From: Siniperca chuatsi | Taxonomy: Eukaryota; Chordata; Actinopteri; Centrarchiformes; Sinipercidae | Direction of reading: 5' to 3' | Assembly: GCF_020085105.1 (NCBI RefSeq) | Contig: NC_058045.1 | Span: 20,597,333-20,661,332, forward strand | Length of the DNA stretch: 64,000 bases | Shown: one piece after another, positions 49,615-61,300 of the stretch | Numbering within the stretch: the stretch's first letter is position 1 | How the letters are laid out: every line of letters begins with the position of its first letter | Position numbers and translations under genes: made by a program | The notes under the pieces: model-generated | What the model was told of the DNA's origin: nothing | Database searches by the model: none | Seen by the model: only the letters and a program-made list of their open reading frames with translations

Positions 49615-52600
49615 CTATCCCAGCAAACCTAGCACCGTCTCCCCTACCCCAAGAAAGTAGACACCCTGCGCAATGCCGAAAAGAGGAGCGATGACTAGAG
49701 CACGACACGTTGCGCCCTTCAGGAATGCTGCGGGGCCCTCCCGACTCATGATGCGCCTGCAAAAGTACAGGCGGGAGAAAAACAATGAAAGAAGATGTTA
49801 CAAGACTCTTTACATTTATGAATATTAAGGCAACAAATGTTTAATCATAGACTAAACTCTTACTGTGTGCAGTCAACAATTCCTCTGTATGTGTCCTCAC
49901 CAACACCTTTTTGCAGGGTCTGCAGACGAGTCTTTATGACTGTACAGGGATTTAAAACACAGAAATGCCATCATTACATCAACTCAAAGATAACTGAGTG
50001 TCAGTTAAAGCAAACAGCAGCCACTGTGGCCACAAATAACAATAATCATAATGATAAAGGCTAACGGGGTGTAACAGAAACACAAGTAGAGAAGTCAAAA
50101 ACTCAGTGAACTGACTCAGTAATGTTACTTACACACAATGACTGTCTGAAATCACTCCCTATTTACTATAGGGCATTTATTCACGATATTGTTCTCTGAT
50201 ATTGAATTCCACAATGCAACAGAAAAAGCAGCGTCCATGGCATGCACGCTGCTTTCTGCGAATAATCCCACGATGCAATGCATTGAATTTTATAGATTCG
50301 AAAATTATCATTGGTGACGCAAAGTGTCCGAGAATGAGTGAACAAGGGAGTGATTTCGGACAGAGCCAATATCTATCTACAGTTTGCTAACCTTAGCGAC
50401 CATAAGCTACTGGTCATACCAGACCAAGTGAGGCTATAGAGACAAAACCTTTGAGTTGCGTTTTATTGCTGATGAATTCAACTTTTCATTTGTAAGAGGA
50501 AGATTGTGTTATTTCATCTTTCAAAAGTTACATAGTTTTGCTTTAAAAATTTTAATTAAAGGGAAGTTGGTCTTGTACATACACCTGCTATCTTTGTGAG
50601 TTGCAGAGGCTTAAGTCCTCATTCACACCCCACCTCCTCTCCTACCATCTCTCTGTTTGTTTCTTTCTCCCACTCACCATCCAGTGGCGTTACAGCCACA
50701 GCTGCCACTGAGCCTGCGGTGCAGCCTGCCAAAAAGGACTGCCAGAATGGCGCCCGGCCCTGCACATCACCCTGGCTTTCCCGGCCCAGCGCGTTTAGGT
50801 TGGCAAACAGAGGGAAGTAGATCATTGAGAAGGGGACATCCCTGAAAAATATGATTTTAAAAAATGGGTTAGATGAAATGAGACAAAAGGAAAGTGAGAG
50901 AGAGAGAGTCTGTATTACAGGTTAAGGCATGGAGAAAGAAATGGGATTGGGTGAGAAGCAGGGAGAGAGAAAGAGACATGGCCCCATCCAACTGCAGTAT
51001 AGCAGCCAGACATAGCTGCAGGACTCTATTGATCAGTGTTGATTGACAGAGGTGTCAGGAAATACAACAAACGCAGTGTGCGTTATGCAATGTAAAGTCA
51101 ACTCATTAAAGCAGTGATGACAGAGTTGAATGAGAGGAGAGACAGAGCTGGAGAACACTGTGAATGGTCGTTTATGTGACATTTTTAAAGGTTTCCAACA
51201 TCAAATCAAAATTATGGGAAATGACTGACAGTGTGCTTTTCTCCTGCTATGTATTTATGTTAAGAGTATGTAACTATGGTTGGCCTCTGTCTCAGGCTGG
51301 CTTTTTACTTTAGTTGTGAAATAGTAATTAATTACATACATGTTCATTAAAAGTAAAAAAGAGACAAGTAAAACAAATTTCATGTATAGTGAGTAAGTGA
51401 GTGAGTGTGTGTGTTTATGTCTTTGTGTGTATGACCTCATTAAGGTCGCTCCTGCCCCCCTGTAGAGGCCTCCCAGTCCACGAGTCTTCAACAACTCTAC
51501 AGTGATGCCGGTGGCTGAGGGCCGTGGTGGAAGGCTCTGTTGCGCTGGTGGGGGGGCCACCAACGATGGAGCTGGACCAGGAGCAGCAGCCTGAGCTGGA
51601 GTTGGAACAGGCCTCTGGGCAGCTGATAGTCAAACACACACTGTCTCAGGTTAGAAAAGACATGCAGGCTAATGGAATCCTGCAGATATCACTTTGTTAC
51701 TGAACAGGATGGGCTACCAACCTTTGGTTTTCCCATTTTTGACAAAAAAAGTAAATGGGAAGCATGCCAAAAGATGGATGCCACATTTATAAACAATATG
51801 TGAACACTCACATTGGGTCTTGTTTATTGTGAACCACAGTATATGACTAGACTTACACCAAATCAATCTTAGTATACATATCAGAAAAAATGCAATTTTC
51901 GGAGTCGATTTACTTCCTGAGTAGGATTTCCAAGATTCCAGTGCATTGCATCCTTTTACACTGACATTAATTTTGACACACTGCATCTTGGTATTTGTAC
52001 AAAGGGGAAAAAAACTCTTTGGAAAAAAGCATTGAATCCAGTGACCAACTCACCGAGCCTTCCTGCATCCTGCAGCTGGATCTTAAGCATCTCCATGGGA
52101 GTGGTGACTACCACCTGACAGGTCCCAGCCCCACACCCTGCCAGTATCTCCCCCCACAGGGGCAAATGCCTGGAAACACAATAAAGTGTCGGTAACAGAT
52201 ATACAGCATTAACAAGAGTAAGGTTCTGTGATAACAGGCCACGTGTCCATTTATTGACTTTTACAATTCCTGGATTCCTATATTCTCTTTCAATTTTATT
52301 TTGTAAATTACACTAATCAGTCTACAGGTCTAAAGTTAACACTAGATTATTTAAAACTAGGTTAAAGATTGACATGCTTGGTTTCATGCTGCACAAATAA
52401 AATACAGATGCAACAGCAATTTTAATTAGTACCAGTTAGCTAAAAGAATTCCAAATGAAAAAACATATTTTTCATTTAACATGAAAGCACCATCTCACTG
52501 TGATGGCATTCAGCAAAAGTGACCAAAAAGTCTCTAAAACAAAACAAATTCTTTACTTATTTTAACTAATTAATGTAGTTTTAATTTACTATAATAACCT

Positions 52601-54714
52601 TGGCCAATTTTTCAAAACCAATATTATTTAACATAACATAAAATTAATCTAATTTGTGTTTGACATATAACGTAGCTTGAGGTGATTTTTCTGTAGCTTC
52701 ATTACTGTATGTGTCATGATGTATCACTGAAGGACGAAAATCAATGTACCCATCCTTAGAGAGCTTCTGTCTGAAGACGTCATTGGCAGCCAGCTTGATG
52801 GCTTTTTCTGGTGTAACAAGAGTGAGGTTCACTGCTGCACCTGGAAAACACAAACAGGCTGATGACAGTGACACACAACAGTTTCCACTGAGGTACACAA
52901 ACAGAACAAACCTAAACAGCAGCTTATGGCTCACCACCGTGGACTTATAGCAGTAGACACTGTTTATCATGATAAAAATCTCATGGGAGAAACAACAGCG
53001 TAGGTGGCCAGATTAAGCTTATAGTAAAGCACAGTTAAAGTGTCGCTTGTCACAGGGATTAGAAATGCAAAGAATACCTCTATAACATCCAAAATAGCCT
53101 TCTGAGCGTACCGTCTTTGCCAGGCAGTCCAGCCTTTTAAAGACAAAAAAGAAAACAATTGACATTTTGTCTGTTTTTCATATATAGGATATTGTGTGAA
53201 GTAATTAGGTCCTAGAATACACCATAATAATGTTCATATCTTTCACCATTAACTCCACTGACATTTAGGTCAAATTAGTAGTATTATGCTTCATTTATAA
53301 GCGTCATCACCGGCCTGGCCTTTACCCAAATATACCATCACCCTATATCCTGTCACAACAACAAACTGGACAGAGACCAGTGGTGTCAATGAAGTGTATG
53401 AGCAGTTCTGTCGAAATTCTCTCTTTTTTTTTCTTTGCAAAGAACAGAAAAAATCCAACCTCCTCACTGGGCCTTGAGGGGAGTCATCCAAGCTATTTTT
53501 CCATTTCTGACTCACAGTGGAAAGCAGTCTAAAATGTCTCTGCTGGTGAACACAGGATGGCCACGCCCAGTCAGCCAGCAGTATTGATGCCCACCAGATG
53601 TGCGCAGTTAAAAATTCAGGGTTGGTGTGTCTTTTAAGGACACTGTCTTTTTCTCTGCATCTCTTGATTTTGTTTTTGATTAAAACTTCATCACAAACTG
53701 AGGTAATGGAATGTGAAATAGTTTTTAGAGCATTTGTTTGAACATTTGTCAGGTTTTAGATAAATTAGTGAATACAATCCACCATTCAAAGTTATCACGG
53801 CAGTCCATCAAAACACACGCTGTATACAGCCATTCCTAATATGGTCCCATGAGTCCCATGATGAAAAAAAAAAACAAAAACAAAAAAACTGGACCAAATA
53901 TGGGAAGAGTTGTGTTTAGCTGTGCTGCTCCACCCTTTGAGATTCAGTGGAAAAGTATGTGAGTTGGAATAAGCTAAATTACTCTGGCTTGTTTGTAGCT
54001 CAAATTAAAGAGTGCTGTTAACTAGAAAGCACATTTACCACCATTCATCACCAGCAGATGTTTTGAAAAGGTTTTACAGTTTAGACTTTCGGTATTGTTT
54101 ATATTTGCATGCATGTCTGTAGCATTTTTTAACTTCAAAGATAAAGATGAATATAGAGGCCTTTTCTCAATAAAAACTATTTAAAAGAAGAAAAAAAATC
54201 AATCAGGGATGCTAAGACAAAAATATTGCAGTAATGTGAAAGCCCTTATCTTTGAACAGTATGTGGCAGATCAATGAGTGTCGGGTTACTTTGAGTCAGG
54301 GGAGCCCTACTCACATTCCTTTGTAGACTTGGACGCCCTGCTGGTTCTGTAGGCGGGTCTTAGCCAGGTCAATAGGAAATACACATGTCACACCAACCAG
54401 GCCTGCCACGCCCCCATTAATCAGCTTAGCAGGGAGGCTGCTAAGGGATCAACAGACACACGCACACATGCATGCACAGACCCATGTAAACGTAGTCACC
54501 AACACAAGACATGAAAATGGCGCATCCATTCGTGGACAAAGATGCAAATAAAGCGGCCATACAGAGTTTCCCCAACCAGACACACACACACAGAGAGAGT
54601 GCAAAAGACAAACATTAACACAGCTGCTGCTGCCCCTTTTAGTGAATACATTTAGTCTTCATTGAGCTAAACGAACAAGGTAAAGATAACTTACCTGACT
54701 TTCTTCTCTGCCAT
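49615..54714 (-). CDS. slc25a18: Mitochondrial glutamate carrier 2 (SLC25A18)
   Basis: This carrier exchanges L-glutamate with protons across the inner mitochondrial membrane. Nine coding exons: 54714-54695, 54437-54315, 53133-53078, 52840-52750, 52169-52054, 51622-51436, 50841-50678, 49939-49864 and 49756-49615, giving 324 aa. All three carrier-repeat signatures are present: [20 protein letters not shown] and PLDVIKTRLQ. Glutamate-carrier blocks are [58 protein letters not shown] and [21 protein letters not shown] Pro/Ala/Gln-rich loop encoded by exon 6 (~residues 140-185) is variable in the family. By sequence it resembles SLC25A22 about as closely. I chose slc25a18 because human SLC25A18 sits between CECR2 and ATP6V1E1, as here. 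The second exon has a TTAGCAG tandem acceptor that could add one serine. Confidence 0.9.
50142..50363. mobile_element. Teleost MITE with CTGTCYGAAATCACTCCCT ends
   Basis: The left end reads CTGTCTGAAATCACTCCCT and the right end, reversed, CTGTCCGAAATCACTCCCT: 19-bp inverted repeats with one mismatch. The 222-bp body has no coding capacity. It lies in slc25a18 intron 7. I recognise these termini from an abundant teleost MITE but cannot assign its superfamily with certainty. Confidence 0.75.
53134..54314 (-). other. Intron 2 of slc25a18, no gene seen
   Basis: A 1.18 kb AT-rich intron with two A-rich stretches (near 53865 and 54190). I see no exon or familiar repeat. Confidence 0.55.
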
Positions 54715-56260
54715 CCTGCTTGTGTTTGGGCTCCAGGCCCAGGCCCGCTACTCCTCTCCTCCTCCTCCTCCTCCTCCTCCTCCTCCACCACCTACTCCTC
54801 CTCTTCGTCTTCCTTTTCCTCTTCCTCTTCCCTCCCACACTTCGGCACACAGCCCAAAGTTGTCACCACAGCTTAACCCTCACCTGCCCACCCACGCCAC
54901 AAAAGCAGCTCGCTGCTTCTTTTAATGGGGCAGCACTGGACCGCCTTCTTCTTCTCCCTGGTACGGCAGGGGTGGATACCCTTTTCAAAACCCAATCTCT
55001 CCCCCACTGTCTGGAAACACAAAACACATGCAGGTAATATGGATTCAAGTGAGACCAATGTTTCTTTATTCTACATGACACATAGGTATTGTCTTTCTCT
55101 TTGTGATGACTTTGTAAATTGGTAGGAGCGTATAGATGTGATGGAGGATTTACACACCTCAGGGTCTATAAAAATCAGGTTTAGTCATTCATAAATGTGA
55201 ATAGCGGCATATCCCAGGACTACCACTGAGACAGAACATCTTGAGTCTCTCTAATCTGCCAGCTAAAAGGGATAAGAGTATTTGATCTAGCAAGGAGGGC
55301 AGAACTGAAAATGAGGGGCTTACCAGTATTCTTTTACGGCATTTGGAATCCAGCATTTACAAAGGACTGAAAAGGAGACTTGAATTGAAGGTGGGAAATT
55401 TGTTTGACAAGGTTTATTCTTTTTTTTGTTTTGGAAGTACAATAGTTTGTAGTGTAGCCTAAGAAGTGTGTTTCGCAGATAATAGAAATGCTGTTGAAAC
55501 CTTATCTGGGGTTCACAGCTTGCTTTCCTATACTATGTTCTCTGTTTCTTTCAATCTTTTTCTGCCTTTTCCCCTCCTGACTTCCCCCTTCCTTCAGCTC
55601 CCTAATTAATCTCTCTTAATCTCTCCACCTCCATTCCGCCTCTATTTTTACCACTGTAAACCTTCACTCTATCCTCGCCTGTGTGGACGGAAACAACCAG
55701 TTTTTGCTTTGTTCATCCTCTCATCTTAATTTGTATCTTCTGATGTCATCACCTCAACTTTTTCATGTCCAAATATTTTATCTATTTCTGTCCCCTTCAT
55801 ACTCTTGTCTTTTCCATTGCTGGATCCTAGTCACATTCTACACATGCCTTTCACAGAGCCTCTTTCTGTGAAACTTTCTTTCAGCTCAGTTCCATTCACA
55901 CACAGTAGTGACCCTGCCAAAACACAGACAAGGGTGCCTCACCCCAAGCCAACCTCGAGCTCCCAGACCTCTGTTTCCCCTAAAAACTGCACTGGAACTC
56001 CCCTCTCACACAGTTCACTCAGCACAAGCCCCACGAGACAGCTTTCAAAAAAACTTCATTTTCTTCCATCACAGAGACGTAGCAATGGGGGAATGAGGGT
56101 CTTACCTCTGTCGGTGCATCCCACAGACAGGATCAAGCTGTCCACTTTCCTTTCACTTCAACAATGTGTGCAGCAATGGTAGTCAAGCGAGAGCGATCTG
56201 AGAGAGCCAGCCGCCACTCAGGGTCCGTTGCACAAACACCAGCATTGTCCTGCTGCCTAA
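54695..56260 (-). promoter_or_regulatory. 5' UTR and promoter of slc25a18 (inferred)
   Basis: On the minus strand a candidate non-coding exon at about 56260-56106 ends at a GTAAGA donor. A second 5' exon would start at 55012 after CCAG and run through the start codon at 54714 to the donor at 54694. The second exon contains a (GGA)n tract. The intron between (55013-56105) is CT-rich with no recognised feature. Transcript evidence is needed to confirm these non-coding exons. Confidence 0.45.
54752..54786 (+). repeat. (CCT)n trinucleotide repeat
   Basis: About ten CCT units on the plus strand, (AGG)n in the slc25a18 5' UTR, continuing as imperfect CT-rich sequence to about 54835. Confidence 0.9.
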
Positions 56261-57526
56261 GTCCCTCCCTCTTGTGGTGACTCCCTGTGTGACACAGCCC
56301 CAGCAACACAGCTCTGCACTAACACAACTCGACATAAACTCATGCCTGTGGAGCTGCTGTCACAGCACACACGCAACAGACACGGCAGGGACAAATACCC
56401 ACAATTATAACTCAGTGTGTCTTGTTTCCCAGAATATATATACATATATATGCACAACATGAACAGCAACAAAAAAGGCTGCCCATCAGTAATGAGCTCT
56501 CTATTCAACAGTCCCGGTATTACATAATACTGCTAGGCACATGGAATTCCACAAATGTTCACAGACTACTACCAAGTAACAGTGATATACCAACACAATT
56601 ATTACTCTTTGGGACTTTTATTATTGGTGAATAAGTAAAAGGAGGTAAGTAAAGGACAAGAAGGTTATGTAAGGACATCATGAAAAAGAGCATGTGACTA
56701 CCACAGCAACTACTCACTGCCCCTAAACTATTTCTTCATAAGCATTGATTGATGTATTGATTCCTGTTAATGGAAAAAGAATTACTGTCAGTGATCATTT
56801 AACTCATCAGCAGGGAAAATCTTTGATTAAAGATGATATTTCCTAGGTTGACTTTCACATTTAAAGCACTTGGTTACACCATACACAATGGTGTACCCAA
56901 GTGCTGTTACACCATATCGTTAAAAAAGTTATTTGAGGTGAAAATAGAAAACTGCTTGTGACCTCTATATCACTATGCAGCATTGGTGAAAGAGTGGCTG
57001 TCTCTGTTTCCAACCAAGAGAGTCAGCAGCCAGCACAGGATTACCTCTTTTGCAACAGATGACTATTCTTAAGATTTGGACTGAGGATAAAGAAAAGAAT
57101 TCTTTATTAGAGTATAAAGTGAGAAATTGTTTAAAAATGAATCAGAAATACAGAAATACTTTATTGATCCCCAAGGGGAAACTCTTAAACATAAAACATA
57201 ACTACACTACAACTCTAACTCTTCTACACTACATATTAATATGTGGTTCAGAGATACCAGTTATCTCCTCTCATTATACAGTACCTCAGCCTATTTAAAT
57301 ATCCCAAGTAAGGAAACAAAAGGATTTTTTTAAATTAATTTTATTAGGTAAAATGTGGCCTCTAAGTTAATATATAATGAAAAGCATAACAGATAGATAG
57401 ACCAACTTGCCCAGTCACGTGTGCATACACATATACTTTTTCATTGATGATTGTATTCAATGTGTTACAATACCATGATAGCACACTTTTGGCATGAGTG
57501 GCTCTATTGCAAAATAAAAAGTGTCC
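56261..57526. other. Intergenic, slc25a18 side
   Basis: I see no gene. A 17-bp inverted repeat with a 5-nt loop lies at 56866-56904. A short fragment resembling a teleost LINE 3' tail ('actttattgatccccaagg') is at 57150-57180. Confidence 0.5.
57142..57186 (-). mobile_element. Possible LINE 3'-end remnant
   Basis: The words ATACTTTATTGATCCCCAA and GGGGAAAC match a tail often seen at the ends of teleost non-LTR elements. Only about 45 bp are recognisable, so the family is unknown. Confidence 0.35.
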
Positions 57527-57942
57527 TGAAGTGATAGAAGTAGTATTCAGATGCTTTACTTAAGTAAAAGTAGCAATACCAAAGTACAAAAATAAAAGTC
57601 CTGCATTGAAAATTTTGCGTAGGTAAAAGTACAGAAGTATTATAACAAAAATGTACTTAAGATATCAAAAGTAAAAGTACTCGTTATACACACTGGAACC
57701 TGTTGATGTTATATTTTTATATATCATCGATATGTTACTACTGATGCATCAAAGTATAAGCAGCATTTTGATGTTGTAGCTGTACATAACGACTTATTAC
57801 ACTGTTTGCCAGTATAATCAATATTAGTGCATCATACTTTATAAAGTGATCTTATATTTTATATGTATAAAATAGCATGAAACGGAAATACTGAAATAAA
57901 GTACAAGTACATCAATATTGTACTTAAGTACAGTCTACTGGA
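57527..57942 (-). mobile_element. Tol2-like hAT MITE, second copy
   Basis: It starts with a degraded terminal repeat followed by GTATTCAGATGCTTTACTTA, then the AGTAAAAGTAC and ACTTAAGTA words of the same family as 11611-12784, in the opposite orientation. The far terminal repeat is lost. No transposase. Confidence 0.65.
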
Positions 57943-58439
57943 GCCTCGAGCATCATTAATTGTAATTGGGAATGACCGGGGTGGTTCCCTGTGTTCTTCT
58001 TTGGGGTCCCAAATTTCTTCCCAGCTACCGACTCACTGAGTTTTGAGTTTGAGCATGTAGCATGTAGCTCAGTTTTACTAACAGTCACTGGATTGCTCTG
58101 TTACCCAGCAATATCACAACCTTACATGGGCCTGATGTTCCCAAGGGACCCAAAGAGTGTGCTGTCACTGCACTGACAGCACTGTAATGGCTGACCTCCA
58201 CTGCCCTGCCCCACTGACAACTGCTGTCACCTTATAGCACCGTAGACCATGGAAGGCTAAGAGTGTGCAGGTTTACAATTTAACTAAAGACTACAACATA
58301 TTATTTGGTCTACAGCATAATATCTCAGAATGTCATGATATTTGCTGTGGGTATTCATGGTCACCTGAGAATGAAGCCTACTATATTTGATCCTATGACC
58401 TTTCCTCTAGAACTACTATAATGCCATCAAATCCACTTT

Positions 58440-58670
58440 AGAAGCAAACATTGATTGATTGATTGACCTGTCTGCTTGGTCACCACGTCTCAGCCCAGCT
58501 GAACACCCGTAGAAGATCTTTGACCAACCTGTTAGACAGCGCTTTCCACCACTATCATCAAACACCAAATGAATATCTTTTGGAAGAATGGTGTTCACCC
58601 GTCCAGCAGAGTTCAGAGTCTTGTAGAATATATGCCAAGGTGCACTGAAACTAAAATGTTTATTTATCAC
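58440..58670 (+). pseudogene. Tc1/mariner-type transposase remnant (3' part)
   Basis: The text from about 58485 to 58650 (CAGCCCAGCTGAACACC, AGACAGCGCTTTCCACCACT, AATATCTTTTGGAAGAATGG, TATGCCAAGGTGCA) follows the 3' end of a Tc1/mariner transposase coding region that I recognise from vertebrate genomes, including the stretch equivalent to 'SP-x-x-x-P-I/A-EH'. Only the C-terminal third is present and the frame is interrupted. It is preceded by a short ATTG repeat. This is an old, inactive copy. Confidence 0.6.
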
Positions 58671-59029
58671 CCATCTGTATTACAAGGGTGTAAATGTGAT
58701 CGGAATTGTCAGGAAACATGAAAGCTGCTGTTCATTGATTTTTTTTTTTAAATGTTGACCTTTTAAAGTCTACACAACATAGTTTGTCTGTGTTGTAATT
58801 CAAACCCACCATTTCTTAAAATGCAACGGTGTTTCTTTGGAATTGTGTTACCATGGAAACAGCTTGGGTCCAGGTTTAATTGTTGCCAGCAAACACTGCT
58901 ACAGCAACAAGCATTTATAATGCTTCTCTTTCAAACAGTGATGGGTTTGAACTAGTGGACTGACAGGACAAGTAAATCAGATTGTGCTTTGTGTGTGTTT
59001 GTGGCAAATTATTACCACTGAAGTTACTC

Positions 59030-59125
59030 AGTACATATTGTATAATATACAGTATGTATATGTATAATATATACAGTATATATAATAATATAAGTATAAT
59101 ATAAGTATAGTATATGTATATATTA
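59030..59125 (+). repeat. AT-rich low-complexity tract
   Basis: Runs of TATA/ATAT with interspersed GTA over about 95 bp. No other feature. Confidence 0.7.
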
Positions 59126-59724
59126 GCCTCTCAAGACAATTAACCTTTTGGAGAATTCATGAGCTTTCCTCTTGCACCACCTTAAGGCAAAATGTCAACT
59201 TGCACACAGGACTTCTCATAAATCTAATAATTTAATTTAATGCCATTAAATTTGCTGATCACACTCGTGCTTCCAAGAAGATTAAAACATTTTGATCTAA
59301 AGGAGCCCATGGCCTTTCCTCTATTCCAACTACTGGGTCAAATATCATTGGGTGAAATAAAACTGCAGCTTCTAGGGTCCCTTGAATGGGTTTTTTACTT
59401 TAAGTCTTCATATTTGCATAAGACAGTTTGTCGAGCTTTTATATTTCTTTATTTATTTAGGTTGAAATTGTCATTTAAATGCATACATTATACTAAGTTT
59501 TTGAATCGATACAAGGTATATGAGCAGTGTTTTATAAAAAGGAAACATTTTGTGCACACAGATATAATTTGCACGTGTAAAAAAAAAACTTTTGCAGCTG
59601 TAGAAATATTTAAATATAAAGACAAAGGGTGGGAAAGTGAGAAAATTTGTTCACACTGTAGCAATACCAACTGCAGGCAGAGTAAATGCTTATGGCCCTT
59701 GTATGGCGGTATGATACTATAGAC

Positions 59725-60120
59725 CATCAAAATATACTTAAAGTACCAAAAGTACAAGTACTCATTATGCAGAATGACCCATATCAGAATAATATATATC
59801 ACTGGATTATAATTTGTGATGCATTAATGTGTACATCACTGATGTTCCAGATGGTAAAGATGGGGCTAAATTTAAATACTTTATATACTACTGGGTACCT
59901 TAATCCATAATAATATATCAAAAGGTATTGGTTGATTTATATTTTGTATTAATAATCTGAATCTACAAAGTAGATAATGTTGTCAAATAAATGTAGTGGA
60001 GTAAAAAGTACAATATTTACCTCCAAAATGTAGTGGAGTACAAGTAAAAAGCAGCAGAAAATGGAAGTAAGTCAAGTAAAGTACAAGTACCTTTAAATTG
60101 TAACCACAGTACTTAAGAAC
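59725..60120 (-). mobile_element. Tol2-like hAT MITE, third copy (truncated)
   Basis: It begins at ATCAAAATATACTTAAAGTA and ends at CACAGTACTTAAG, following the same family text as the other two copies. One terminal repeat and the first ~150 bp of the consensus are missing, and the other end is degraded. It is in the same orientation as the 57527 copy. Confidence 0.6.
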
Positions 60121-60834
60121 ATTGTAAAAACGGGAACCATCTTGCAGAGTGGGAGCTGACTTATTTTGCTCAACAACAACCTGAACAAGAAAGAGGCGTG
60201 GGTAGAACTTGCAAAGATTTAAATTCAACAATTAACCTTACCTGCCAATGCCATGGATACAGCAATTGAACAGCAGTCGCGAAATGTTAGCTTAATTTTT
60301 ATTTTTAACTTATCACTTTGCTCATGAAGGTGACACTGCTTTATAGAGTATATAGGCTACAATATAGTATAGAATTGAGTATTTTAGTACATAGTTTAGA
60401 GAATATTGTAGATCCAAGACAAAACGGACAGAAGGGCGGAACTGAGAGGAAAAAGTCCAAATCCGTCTTCAGCACCATGGACAGCGCCGTGGATTTATCA
60501 ATACACATAGCCTACTACTGATATTTCAGAGCCGCGGTCGGGGCCATAGATTCTTACTCGCACAAGCCTCAGTAAGATAAGGCATCACTGAGTCCGGCAG
60601 AATAGACTAACACATTCAACTGAACAACCCCTCTTCCCCTGCTCTCTCTCTGGGATTGAGGGGGGGGGGCAGGCTTAAGGGGATTCATTTTGGTAATTTT
60701 GCTAACAAGGGGGGTGGCATCCCCCCTCATATTGCCCACTGTTTGTCAGTAGCTTACAGCAAAATGATTCCCATTTGTGTAACTGTGAAGCTGTCGGATC
60801 TTATCAAGACACTTTCCAGGGCATTTTCTCCTGT

Positions 60835-61300
60835 TATGGAACAGTTAGACCTAATAAATCAATCTGCTCCACATAACAGTTCTCTGTCCCCAGGTCTGAT
60901 CGAATTCTGGTAGCAGTCCCATTCCTTGATAACACCTCATCAATAAGGTGTCCAGCGATCACCTTGGGGTCACTACCTGTAGAGTATGCATGTAGCCGTA
61001 TCACCATTCGTGAAAACCCGTCTATTGCACCACTGGTGCAGATCCCATATGATTTGAGTTTATGCGACATGCCATAAAAAGTTCGAGCCTGGGTTCAGAC
61101 ACAAACGTGTACTCCGTGGGGATCCAGTATTCTCAGCAATTGCCTGATTGTCTCTTGAGTCACCACGTAGCCAGCCTGAATGCATTTCAGATGCACCATC
61201 TTATATCCGTGAAGCATGCCATATCGGTTCAACTGATCCTGGAAAAACACCGCAATGTCCAGCAGAGGGCAGAAGTCCTGAGGTGCAAAGTCGACAAACT
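60835..61300 (-). mobile_element. Integrase (rve/DDE-type) domain fossil
   Basis: On the minus strand this encodes a run like the retroviral-type integrase core seen in an uncharacterised family widespread in fish: KLKSYGICTSGAIDGFSRM, DPKVIAG, RIRSDLGTEN. The match covers part of the catalytic core and a short upstream zinc-finger-side segment. The copy is broken, with at least one break, and no capsid, envelope or terminal repeats are visible. It may derive from a Ginger-like transposon or another integrase-bearing element; sequence alone does not decide. It looks old. Confidence 0.55.

Noticed and set aside
54659-54850. Arginine-rich upstream frame in the slc25a18 5' UTR
   Set aside because: It is an artefact of the (AGG)n repeat. 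The frame begins at GTG with a stop shortly upstream and has no ATG.
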